Below are positions 1-7,958 of a stretch of 64,000 bases of DNA, piece by piece. Position 1 is the first letter of the stretch. Each line of letters starts with the position of its first letter. A program made the translations under genes and the position numbers. Below the pieces are notes generated by a model. It made no database searches, was not told the DNA's origin, and was given only the letters and a program-made list of their open reading frames with translations. Source of the stretch: Catenulispora sp. EB89 (GTDB lineage: Bacteria > Actinomycetota > Actinomycetes > Streptomycetales > Catenulisporaceae); assembly GCF_041261445.1 (NCBI RefSeq), contig NZ_JBGCCU010000013.1, positions 234,170-298,169 on the forward strand, in the 5' to 3' direction.

Positions 1-1
1 G

Positions 2-499
2 CAGGTCCCGATCGACGAGGTGGCGCGCCGCGCCGGCATCGGCAACGCGACCGTCTACCGCCACTTCCCGGACCGCGACGCCCTGGTGCTCGCGGTGGTC
101 CGCAGCGTTCTGAAGCGCACCGCCGACCGCGCCGAGTCCGCGCTGGCCCTGGGCGACGACCCCTTCGACGCGCTGAGCCGCTTCGTCCTCGCCGCCGCCG
201 ACGAACGCATCGGGGCGATGTGCATGATGCTCGACGGGGCCTACGACCCGGGCGACCCGGACGTCAAGGCACTGGAAGCCCGGCTGAACGAACTGGTCGA
301 GACGATGCTCGCGCGAGCGCGGCGGGCGGGGATGCTGCGGCCGGACGTCGATCTGGCCGACATCATCGTGGCCGTCGCGCAGCTGACGCGGCCGCTGCCG
401 GGGTATGTCACGGTGCGGCGGAGTTCGCGGCGGTATTTGCAGCTCTTCTTGGATGGGCTGCGGGCTCCGGGCTACTCGGCGCTGACCGCGGAGGAGTAG
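2..499 (+). CDS. TetR/AcrR family transcriptional regulator, 5' truncated by window edge
   Basis: The frame is open from base 2, so the real start lies left of the window. The visible N-terminus (VPIDEVARRAGIGNATVYRH) is the helix-turn-helix of TetR repressors, with the usual YRHFPDR segment closing the recognition helix. The rest is a helical ligand-binding domain without membrane segments. About 166 residues are visible, and roughly 20-30 are missing compared with a normal 190-residue TetR protein. The gene ends only 11 bp from the stop of the convergent phosphatase gene, with no room for a terminator. The target is probably an adjacent gene outside the window. The family call is firm and the ligand unknown. 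Confidence 0.85.
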   Translation, partial: QVPIDEVARRAGIGNATVYRHFPDRDALVLAVVRSVLKRTADRAESALALGDDPFDALSRFVLAAADERIGAMCMMLDGAYDPGDPDVKALEARLNELVETMLARARRAGMLRPDVDLADIIVAVAQLTRPLPGYVTVRRSSRRYLQLFLDGLRAPGYSALTAEE

Positions 500-510
500 A
501 CCTCAAACCC

Positions 511-1731
511 TCAAGGCCGGTGCACCAACAACATCGCCAGATCCCGAGCCCGTGCCCCGCGAGCCCGCACCGTCACCTCGGCCTCGATCGCCGACAACAC
601 GTACTCCGGCCCGGCGTCCGCCAAATCCTCGAGGATCTGCGTCAGCGGCAGCGGTTCCACATCCGGCCCGCCGGAATCCGTGACGCCGTCGGTGTAGAGC
701 AACAACGAATCGCCGCTGTCGAACGGCGTCACCACCAAGCGCGCCCGGCCGTCCGCACCCGGTGCCAGGGTGCTGAGTCCCAGCGGCAGCCCCACCGACT
801 GGCCCTGCACCGTGGACACCGCCCCGCAGCGCACCATCAGCGGCGGGGCGTGGCCGCAGCTCACGTGCTCCAGCCGGCCGTCGGGGCGGATCGAGACCAC
901 CGCGACGCTGGCGAACTCCTCGCGCACGTCCACCACCGTGCGGGGCGGCGCGACCGCGAGCGAGTTCGAGGTCTCCCACAGCCGGGCGCCGTCGGCGAGC
1001 GGGACGTGCGCCGCGGCGGCGTCCGCGTCGCCGAGGAAGCGCCGCAGGCTCACCTCTAATCGGCGCACCAGATCGCGCAGGTCCGGTTCGTCGTACGCGG
1101 CCTCGCGGAACGAGCCCAGCAGCACCGCCGCCACCTCGACCGCGCCGAGGCCGCTGCCCCGGACGTCCCCGATGATCGCGCGCACGCCGTACGGGGTGTC
1201 GACGATGTCGTAGAAGTCCCCGCCGACCGAGGCGCCGGCCGAGGCCGAGGCGCTGCGCGCGGCCACCAGCACGTCGCCGACCGCCGGTCGCGGCGGCCGC
1301 AGCAGCACCCGCTGCGCCACCTCGGCGACCGCCCGCACCTGGTTCAGTTCGCCTATCATCCGCTGCCGCCGCACCGAGATCACGTAGCTGACGGCCACGA
1401 CGGTCAGGATCGCCGCGAACGTGCCGATCCGTTGCGCCTCGCCGCCGGAGCCGTTGCCCGGGGTCACCGGCAGCAGAGCCACGAACGCGCACAGGCCCGC
1501 CAGCCAGACGCACTGCCGGCGGCCGGTGCCGGCGCAGGCGATCGCGGGGGCGGGGGCGGCGGCCAGCAGCGGCGCGAGCTGGATCCGGGCCGGGAGCAGG
1601 ACCTGCATGACCAGCACCGCCGCGACCCAGATCCCGGGCAGCACCAGCAGGAAAAGGGCGCGCCCGGTGTCGGCCGGCCGGCGCGTGCCCACGCCGCCTG
1701 CCCGGACCCATCGTGTCAAAGGACCACCCAA
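511..1731 (-). CDS. Membrane PP2C-type (SpoIIE/RsbU-like) serine/threonine phosphatase
   Basis: A protein of 406 residues. The N-terminal 125 residues hold about four hydrophobic segments (near 27-48, 50-66, 72-90 and 103-120), followed by a short cytoplasmic linker. The rest is a SpoIIE-type PP2C domain with the metal-binding blocks GGDFYDI, IGDVRGSG and YTDGVTDSGG. Phosphatases of this type normally dephosphorylate anti-anti-sigma (STAS) proteins and so release a sigma factor. No STAS or RsbW gene is adjacent, so the partner is elsewhere. The start is uncertain: the longest frame opens with TTG at 1731, and the only ATG nearby is out of frame. It is divergent from the phosphoesterase gene across about 260 bp. 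Confidence 0.85.
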   Translation of the reverse strand: MGGPLTRWVRAGGVGTRRPADTGRALFLLVLPGIWVAAVLVMQVLLPARIQLAPLLAAAPAPAIACAGTGRRQCVWLAGLCAFVALLPVTPGNGSGGEAQRIGTFAAILTVVAVSYVISVRRQRMIGELNQVRAVAEVAQRVLLRPPRPAVGDVLVAARSASASAGASVGGDFYDIVDTPYGVRAIIGDVRGSGLGAVEVAAVLLGSFREAAYDEPDLRDLVRRLEVSLRRFLGDADAAAAHVPLADGARLWETSNSLAVAPPRTVVDVREEFASVAVVSIRPDGRLEHVSCGHAPPLMVRCGAVSTVQGQSVGLPLGLSTLAPGADGRARLVVTPFDSGDSLLLYTDGVTDSGGPDVEPLPLTQILEDLADAGPEYVLSAIEAEVTVRARGARARDLAMLLVHRP

Positions 1732-1993
1732 CGCGTGCCCACGCCTCTCAGCGTCCTTAATCCGACAGGACGGAGCATAACCCGGCGCGGCCCGCAGATG
1801 TCGAGGAATCGCCCGATTCGCACGTTTGGACTACCGCCTTCACCAGGGCTCGAATACCATGCACGAGGCGATGTTCACCTTGCCGAAAACCTCAGGCCAG
1901 CTCCCTCACCGGCCCAGTCCGACTCCGGGGTGTTGGCTCCGCATGGCATCCGCGCCGATCCGGGCGCGGGACGGACGGTACCGAGGGGACCGC

Positions 1994-3460
1994 ATGAGAC
2001 TTCCCGGGCGACGCCCAAGAACGCTGCGTCACATGAGAAAACAGGTTGCCGCCGGCCTGCTGGCACTCGGCGCCACCGCCGCGATGGTGGTGACCACCAG
2101 TGGCACCGCGCAGGCCGATTCGGACCACGGCAAGACGCCGAAGATCGGCCACGTCTGGACGATCATCCTGGAGAACAAGTCCTACGAGGCCACCTTCTCC
2201 GGCCTGAACCAGAACAGCTACCTGTGGAAGACGCTGCCTTCCTACGGCGAGCTGCTGACGCAGTACTACGGCACCGGCCACTACAGCCTGGACAACTACG
2301 TCAGCCTGGTGTCCGGTCAGGCCCCGGCGCCGGACAACCAGAACGACTGCCCGACCTACAAGGACGTCTCGCCCGGCACCCGCGCGGCGGACGGCCAGGT
2401 GAACGCGACCTCCGGCTGCGTGTATCCGTCGTCGGTCAAGACGCTGTTCAACCAGCTCGACGACAAGCACGTGCCGTGGAAGGTCTACGCCCAGGACATG
2501 GGCAACACCCCGAGCCGCGAGAACGCCTACGCGTGCGGCGCCCCGGGCAGCCCGTCGGGCGCCGGCGTCCCGGACCCGGGCGGCGCGACCGCGGCCGACC
2601 AGTACGTGCCCAAGCACAACCCGGCGCCGTGGTTCCACTCGCTGACCGACAACTCCCACGACTGCAAGAACGTCGTGCCGCTGGACGGCCTGGCCGCCGC
2701 TCCCGGCCACCCGGCCGAGAACAGCCTGGCGCAGGACCTGGCGTCCATCAAGACCACCCCGGCGTTCTCCTGGATCTCCCCGGACAACTGCTCGGACGCG
2801 CACGACGCGACCTGCAAGGGCGACAACCTCTCCGGCGACCCGAACAACCACCAGGGCGGCCTGTACGCCTCGGACCTGTTCCTGGAGAAGACGATCCCCG
2901 AGATCATGGCCTCCCCGGCGTTCCAGAAGGACGGCCTGATCCAGATCGTCTTCGACGAGGCGTTCCCGCCCTACAAGATGTACGGGAACTCCATCGGCGA
3001 CTACACGGGCAACCCGGCCGACTCGGGCCTGAACACCCCGACCGACACCGCGCAGTCGGTGGTCGCGTGCTGCAACGAGCTGCCCGGACCGAACACCGCG
3101 CAGCCCGGCGACCAGGCCTTCGGCCAGGACACCACGCCCGGCGGCGGCATCACCGGCGCGGTGATGATCTCCCGCTTCATCAAGCCGGGTTCGGTGAGCG
3201 CCCAGCCGTACAACCACTACAGCTGGCTGCGCAGCATGGAGGACCTGTTCGGCGTGCGGCACGGCGGCACCGACGGCAAGGGCCACCTCGGCTACGCCGC
3301 GGCCGACGGCCTGCGCCCGTTCGGCGGCGACGTCTACAACAACCCGTCCGGGCGCGCCCTGCCTCCGGCCCCGTCCGGCTCGATCACGTACCCGGCGGTG
3401 GCCGGCGTGAGCGACGTCGGCCGCCCGGAGATCCCGGCCGGCAGCGTCTACGCGCGCTGA
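1994..3460 (+). CDS. Secreted phosphoesterase (phospholipase C / acid phosphatase AcpA-like)
   Basis: A protein of 488 residues. ATG 1994 is chosen because GAGGGG sits five bases upstream; a second in-frame ATG at 2033 lacks such a site. The N-terminus is a basic region, a hydrophobic stretch and an Ala-x-Ala cleavage site (GTAQA before DSDHGK), so the enzyme is exported. The mature part begins with IGHVWTIILENKSYEATFSG, the first metal/active-site block of the PF04185 phosphoesterase family. Further conserved acidic and His-rich blocks follow, such as IVFDEAFPP and YNHYSWLRSMEDLFG. This family removes phosphate or phosphoalcohol from phospholipids or phosphomonoesters outside the cell. A strong hairpin follows the stop. 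The substrate is not determined. Confidence 0.85.
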   Translation: MRLPGRRPRTLRHMRKQVAAGLLALGATAAMVVTTSGTAQADSDHGKTPKIGHVWTIILENKSYEATFSGLNQNSYLWKTLPSYGELLTQYYGTGHYSLDNYVSLVSGQAPAPDNQNDCPTYKDVSPGTRAADGQVNATSGCVYPSSVKTLFNQLDDKHVPWKVYAQDMGNTPSRENAYACGAPGSPSGAGVPDPGGATAADQYVPKHNPAPWFHSLTDNSHDCKNVVPLDGLAAAPGHPAENSLAQDLASIKTTPAFSWISPDNCSDAHDATCKGDNLSGDPNNHQGGLYASDLFLEKTIPEIMASPAFQKDGLIQIVFDEAFPPYKMYGNSIGDYTGNPADSGLNTPTDTAQSVVACCNELPGPNTAQPGDQAFGQDTTPGGGITGAVMISRFIKPGSVSAQPYNHYSWLRSMEDLFGVRHGGTDGKGHLGYAAADGLRPFGGDVYNNPSGRALPPAPSGSITYPAVAGVSDVGRPEIPAGSVYAR

Positions 3461-3470
3461 CACCCTGTTC

Positions 3471-3503
3471 CTCCTCCGGCGGGCTCGGCGCCCGCCGGAG
3501 GAG
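3471..3503. terminator. Perfect 14-bp hairpin after the phosphoesterase gene
   Basis: The arm CTCCTCCGGCGGGC (3471-3484) pairs perfectly with 3490-3503 around a 5-nt loop, starting 11 nt after the stop at 3460. It has no U-tract, as is common for actinobacterial hairpin terminators. It should separate the phosphoesterase from the lipoprotein gene downstream. Confidence 0.75.
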
Positions 3504-3542
3504 CCGAAGGCCTTCTCCACGAAAGGTGATCGGGTACCTCCC

Positions 3543-4178
3543 GTGAACACCCCGCAGACCGCGGCCCCGCGCCGGACCGGCTCCGGCCGGTCCGGCGTGC
3601 GCCGCCTCGCCATCGCGCCGGCCATCGCCCTGACCGCCGTCCTGGCCGCCGTCGCGGTCGCGCTGCTCGCCGCCGGCTGCTCCAGCGGATCGGGCTCATC
3701 GGACTCCTCGGCGCAGGACGTCGTCAACAAGCTCGGCGCGGTCCCGATCCCCAGCGCCCCGAAGACCCAGCTGACGCCGTCGGCCGACGAGTCGCACCCG
3801 CAGCTGGTCGCGGTCGGCTCCCCGGTGGCCGTCACGCTGCCCGCCGGCACCGGCGTGATCACCGCGCTCGGCCCCACCGAGGACCTGCCGACGCCGCTCC
3901 CGGCGACGATGCCCACGCAGGTCGCCGGCACCATCACGCTGCGCCTGGCGGCCAACACCGGAACGCTGAAGGCCGCCACCGCCGACCTGTCCTCGCGCGA
4001 CGACCACGGCACGGACATCAAGCTGACGGCCGTCGGACCGGCTCAGGCCTCCGCGACCGCCGGCGGCACGGCGGATCTGGTCGTGCGCGGCACGTTCGCC
4101 TCCGGCGCGGCACAGATCACGCTGCGCGAGGACGGGCACGTGGTCGCGGTGTGGGACTTCACCATCGAGCTGGACTGA
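3543..4178 (+). CDS. Small secreted lipoprotein of unknown function
   Basis: A protein of 211 residues from GTG 3543, with AAAGGTGA about 18 nt upstream as a weakly placed ribosome site. The N-terminus has an Arg-rich stretch (RRTGSGRSGVRRLA), a hydrophobic segment and a lipobox ending LLAAGC, so the mature protein is probably lipid-anchored at Cys46 on the outer face. Behind the Cys is a Ser/Gly linker, then a beta-rich domain with ITLRLAANTGTLKA and FASGAAQITLREDGHVVAVW. I do not recognise the family. It is cut off from the phosphoesterase by a strong hairpin and followed 120 bp later by the interrupted kinase gene. Confidence 0.75.
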   Translation: MNTPQTAAPRRTGSGRSGVRRLAIAPAIALTAVLAAVAVALLAAGCSSGSGSSDSSAQDVVNKLGAVPIPSAPKTQLTPSADESHPQLVAVGSPVAVTLPAGTGVITALGPTEDLPTPLPATMPTQVAGTITLRLAANTGTLKAATADLSSRDDHGTDIKLTAVGPAQASATAGGTADLVVRGTFASGAAQITLREDGHVVAVWDFTIELD

Positions 4179-4298
4179 GCAGGTCTTTCGAAGGCCCCTG
4201 ATTCCCATAACCCCAGTTCGAACCCTCAAGCGAACGACGCTGTCTGTTAAGGTGCGACCGCGCCGGGTGACAAGACAAGCGCTTGAGGGGACACGGGG

Positions 4299-6020
4299 AT
4301 GGAGCCTCTACAGGACACTGATCCCAGACAGATCGGCCCGTACGAGATCATCGGGCTGTTGGGCGTCGGCGGAATGGGCCGCGTCTATCTGGGCATCGGC
4401 GAGGGCGGCACCAAGGCCGCGGTGAAGGTGGTCAACGCCGAACTCCTGCGCGACGAGGAATTCCGCAAACGCTTCACCCGCGAGGCCACCGCGACCGCCA
4501 AGGTCCGCGGCCGGTTCATCGCGGACATCGTCGCCGCCGAGATCGACACCCCGCACCCCTGGCTCGCGACCGAGTACATCGACGGCCCGGCGCTGAGCGA
4601 CAAGGTCGCCAAGCAGGGCCCGCTCACCGCGTCCGACGCCCAGCAGACGGCCGCCGGCCTGGCCGAGGCGCTGACCACGATCCACGCGGCCGGCGTCGTG
4701 CACCGCGACGTGAAACCGGCCAACGTCCTGATCGCCGAGAGCGGCCCGCACCTCATCGACTTCGGCATCGCCCGCGACTCGGCAGCCAGCACGATCACCC
4801 GCTCCGGCATCGTGGTCGGCACTCCCCCGTACATGGCCCCGGAGCAGATCCGCGGCAAGAAGTAGGTCGGACCACCGGCGGACGTCTTCTCCCTGGGCGG
4901 CGTGCTCGCCTTCGCACTCACCGGCCGCCACCCCTTCGGCGAGGGGGACCCGACGACACTGGCGTACCGGATCGCGCACGAGGAGCCGGACCTCGACGGG
5001 GTCGCGGACGAGGTGATCAGGGCACTGATCATGACGTGCCTCGCGAAGGAGCCCGGGGATCGGCCGACGGCGGCGGAGCTGCGGGAGGAGCTGGCGGCGT
5101 TGGCGACGCGGTTCTTGCCGGCGCCGGACGAGCCCGCGGATGCTCCCGCCACAGAACCCCTGGATGCCGAGCCTTCACAGGACCCAGACATTCCGGCGGG
5201 CATCGCGGCAGCCGAAGCGGCCGAACCGCTGGGCGCCAAGCCTTCGCAGGACCAGGGGATGCCGGCGGGCATCGCGGTAGCCGAACCGGCCGAACCCCGG
5301 CCGGCCGCCTCCAGCCGTCGCCGCTACCTCCACATGGCGGCGGCGGCAGCAGCCGTTGCCCTGGTCGTCGTCCTCGCGGTCGTTCTCGGCGATCCCACGA
5401 CCAAGTCCGGCGCGAATGCCTCGACCAGCGGTCGCACCGGCACATCCATGTCCTCTGATTCGCCCTACGGATCCACCGGCGCGACCACCTCCACTTCCTC
5501 CTCCAGCCACGCCGCCGCCCCCGCAGGATCGTCCAGCAGCAAGAACCCGACCCCCAGCGGCCCCGGCTCCAGCAGCCAGAACCCGCCGTCGACCACCACT
5601 GACGCATCCACCGCCCTCAGCACCACCGCGGCCACCCACAGCACCACCGCCCCACCCCCGCACACCACCTCGCAACCCGCCAAGCCGCCGACCTCGAACC
5701 CGCCCCCGCCGCCGCGCGACACCGCGCCGTCGGCCCCGACCAACGCGGCGGACTCGATCGGCTGGGCCGATTCCAGCGACAACGACTACCAAGTGACCTT
5801 CCACTGGTCCCCCGTGAGTACCGCGACCAGTTACGACGTCCACTACACCTTCATCGACAGCAACGGGCACACGAAGACCGACGAGATCGACTCGGTGACC
5901 GGGAACAGCTTCCAGGCCGTCCCCTACAGCGACCCCTCGGCGCAGGCCTGCTTCGTGGTACGTGCCGTGAACGCCTACGGAACCTCCGCCTGGGATTCCG
6001 GCTCCCCGCACTGCATCTGA
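4299..6020 (+). pseudogene. PknB-like Ser/Thr kinase with C-terminal FN3 domain, interrupted by in-frame TAG at 4863-4865
   Basis: One frame of 573 codons would encode a transmembrane eukaryotic-type kinase, but codon 189 is TAG. Before the stop come the glycine loop (GVGGMGRVYLG), catalytic loop HRDVKPANVL, DFG motif and MAPEQIRGKK. Directly after it, in the same frame and without base loss, comes VGPPADVFSLGGVLAFALTG, which is subdomain IX of the same kinase fold, then RPTAAELREEL. A transmembrane helix follows (about residues 346-366), then a long Ser/Thr/Pro extracellular linker and a fibronectin type III-like domain (about 475-573). The 188-residue product alone lacks the C-lobe helices and should be inactive. 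Explanations are a true nonsense mutation, a sequencing error or readthrough. ATG 4299 follows GAGGGGACACGGGG. Confidence 0.85.
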
Positions 6021-6102
6021 CCCCGAGCCGACCCCGACCCCCGGCACGACCTGTGAGCCAGGTCACACCACCACAGCGTCACACCCTGTCGACCTCCGGC
6101 GT

Positions 6103-6138
6103 CTCGTGTTCGACCTCAGAACGAGACACGAACACGAG
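6103..6138. promoter_or_regulatory. 10-bp inverted repeat upstream of the FAD oxidase gene
   Basis: CTCGTGTTCG (6103-6112) and CGAACACGAG (6129-6138) are perfect reverse complements separated by 16 nt, ending 17 nt before the ATG at 6156. They could be an operator or a 5'-UTR hairpin next to the ribosome-binding site. Confidence 0.45.
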
Positions 6139-6155
6139 CACCGCTGGAGGCGGGC

Positions 6156-7496
6156 ATGACCACGACGCTGACCACCCTCAGCCGCGACTTCAGCGGCGAC
6201 ATCATCGAATCCGGACACCCCGAATACGCCGGGCGCGCCGACACCCTCCTGGCCACCCGTGCCCCGGCCGTCATCCTCCGGCCGAGCAGCGTCGGCGGCG
6301 TCCAGGCGGCCGTGAAGTACGCCGCCGCGTCCGGCCTCCCGCTGGCCGTCCGGGGCGGCGGCCACTCCTTCTCCGGCTTCGGCACCAACGACGGCGGCGT
6401 CGTGATCGACCTGGGCGCGCTGGCCGGCGTGGAGATCGTCGACGGCGGCTGGCACGTCGTCCGCATCGGCGGCGGCGCGACGTGGGGTCAGGTCGCGACG
6501 GCCCTGGCGCCGCACGGACTCGCGATTTCCTCCGGCGACACCAAGGGCGTCGGCGTCGGCGGGCTGACGCTGTCCGGGGGCATCGGCTGGAAGGTCCGCA
6601 AGTACGGCCTGGCGCTGGACAGCCTGGTGCGGGTCGAGGTGGTGACGGCCGACGGCGCGGTGGTGGCCGCCGACGAGGACGAGAACCCCGAGCTGTTCTG
6701 GGCCGTCCGGGGCGGCGGCGGGAACTTCGGGATCGTGACCGCCTTCGAGTTCGCGGCGCATCCGACCACTGACGTCTTCCACGGACGCATCACCTTCCCG
6801 GGCGCGGAGGCCGCGAAGGTGATCCCCGGCTGGGCCGAGTACATGCGCACCGCCCCCGAGGCGCTGACCGCGGTCGCCGCCTTCGCCAACCCCTTCGCCG
6901 GCGGCCCCGACGCCCCGGTGGAGATCTTCGTGGCCTACGACGGGGACTTCGAGGACGAGGCGGACGCCGCCCTCGCCCCGATCCGGGCGCTCGGCACGGT
7001 GCTCGACGACGACGTCACCCTCAAGGCGTACGCGGACACGCTTGAAGAAGGACAGGCCCCGCCGCCGGGAATCCGCTTCCACACCCGGAACGCCTTCGTC
7101 GAACGCGCCGGCGTGGACGCCGCACTGCGCATCATGACCGAGGTCGGGGCCACCGCCCGCGCGCCGTTCCTCACCATCCGCAGCGTCGGCGGCGCGTTCG
7201 CCCGGGTGCCCGAGGACGCCACCGCCTTCGCGCACCGCCGCGCGGAGCTGATGATCGGCACCGCCGCGATCGGCCCGGCCCCGGCGATCGAGGCGGCGCT
7301 GCCGGCCCTGGACGCCGTCTGGGAACGGCTGGCGCCGCACGTCAGCGGTACGTACTCGAACTTCAACACCACCGCCGCCGACTCCGACGTGAAAGCCGCC
7401 TACCCCACCGACACCCACAAGCGGCTCGCGGCGGTAAAGCGCCAGTACGATCCCGCGAACCTCTTCGCCGCGAACTACAACGTGCGGCCTCTGTAG
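6156..7496 (+). CDS. FAD-linked oxidase with BBE C-terminus (berberine-bridge-like)
   Basis: A protein of 446 residues; ATG 6156 follows GGAGG by 5 nt. The N-terminal half is a PCMH-type FAD-binding domain. RGGGHSFSG contains His70, which in this family carries the 8-alpha covalent FAD link. The position that holds the second (Cys) link in bicovalent members reads SGDTKGVGVGGLTLSGG here and has no Cys, so a monocovalent flavin is expected. The C-terminus DPANLFAANYNVRPL is the BBE signature that helps bind FAD. No signal peptide is seen. Such enzymes oxidise sugars, alkaloid-like compounds or polyketide intermediates with O2. The substrate is unknown. A strong hairpin separates it from the next gene. 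Confidence 0.88.
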   Translation: MTTTLTTLSRDFSGDIIESGHPEYAGRADTLLATRAPAVILRPSSVGGVQAAVKYAAASGLPLAVRGGGHSFSGFGTNDGGVVIDLGALAGVEIVDGGWHVVRIGGGATWGQVATALAPHGLAISSGDTKGVGVGGLTLSGGIGWKVRKYGLALDSLVRVEVVTADGAVVAADEDENPELFWAVRGGGGNFGIVTAFEFAAHPTTDVFHGRITFPGAEAAKVIPGWAEYMRTAPEALTAVAAFANPFAGGPDAPVEIFVAYDGDFEDEADAALAPIRALGTVLDDDVTLKAYADTLEEGQAPPPGIRFHTRNAFVERAGVDAALRIMTEVGATARAPFLTIRSVGGAFARVPEDATAFAHRRAELMIGTAAIGPAPAIEAALPALDAVWERLAPHVSGTYSNFNTTAADSDVKAAYPTDTHKRLAAVKRQYDPANLFAANYNVRPL

Positions 7497-7520
7497 GCTT
7501 GATCGAGGCTTGATCGACAC

Positions 7521-7565
7521 GCGGCGGGGCGGCCCCGGCGCCTCGCACCGGGGCCACCCCGCCGC
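7521..7565. terminator. 17-bp hairpin (one mismatch) after the FAD oxidase
   Basis: GCGGCGGGG (7521-7529) plus GGCCCCGG (7531-7538) pair with 7548-7555 and 7557-7565 around a 9-nt loop, with one C/A mismatch. It begins 25 nt after the stop of the FAD oxidase and ends 22 nt before the monooxygenase ATG. It could act as a terminator or as a partial attenuator between the two. Confidence 0.7.
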
Positions 7566-7587
7566 ACTCAGGCACGGGAGCCAGCGC

Positions 7588-7914
7588 ATGTACATCGAAA
7601 CGGTCCGCATCCACATCCCGCCGGACGGCGCCGAGCCTTTCGAGGCCGCCTTCGCCAGCCTCACCGACCTGCTGCGCCACAACCAGCAGTGCCTCACCTA
7701 CGAGCTCTCCCGCTCCATCGCCACCCCGGACACCTACGTCCTGCGCATCGAGTGGTCCCCCGACTCCGACCGGATCGGCGGCGTCCGCGACGGCGAACAC
7801 CTCGCGCCGCTGCTCGCCGAGCTGATGCCGTACATCCTCGGCGTCGAGGAGACGTTCCTGACCGAGACCACGGACGTCAGCGGGGAAGGCGGCGCGCTGC
7901 TGGGGCCGGCGTGA
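7588..7914 (+). CDS. Antibiotic biosynthesis monooxygenase (ABM) family protein
   Basis: A protein of 108 residues from ATG 7588 with GGGAG 7 nt upstream. An upstream in-frame start at 7510 is rejected because it would run through the hairpin. The sequence fits the ferredoxin-like ABM fold: a first strand MYIETVRIHIPP, a helix containing FEAAFASLTDLLRHNQQCL, then LTYELSRSIATPDTYVLRIEW and a final helix HLAPLLAELMPYI. This family includes quinol monooxygenases and heme-degrading enzymes that need no flavin or metal. Here it lies just downstream of a flavin oxidase, which hints at a shared aromatic substrate; this is inference. It ends convergent with the MMPL exporter. Confidence 0.75.
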   Translation: MYIETVRIHIPPDGAEPFEAAFASLTDLLRHNQQCLTYELSRSIATPDTYVLRIEWSPDSDRIGGVRDGEHLAPLLAELMPYILGVEETFLTETTDVSGEGGALLGPA

Positions 7915-7931
7915 CGTGACGCCGACCCCAG
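7900..7931. terminator. Hairpin spanning the monooxygenase stop, between convergent genes
   Basis: CTGGGG and GGCGT (within 7900-7911) pair with ACGCC and CCCCAG (within 7918-7931), with a 2-nt internal mismatch and a 6-nt loop. It includes the monooxygenase stop codon. It could terminate transcription from both sides. Confidence 0.45.
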
Positions 7932-7958
7932 TCCCGGCCCCAACCCGGCGGCGCGTGC

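Noticed and set aside
1432..3546. 704-codon open frame opposite and across the phosphoesterase
   Set aside because: Arg/Pro/Gly-rich composition typical of out-of-frame high-GC DNA; no domain.
4212..4245. Possible tRNA T-arm (GTTCGAACC)
   Set aside because: No acceptor or anticodon stem can be formed around it.
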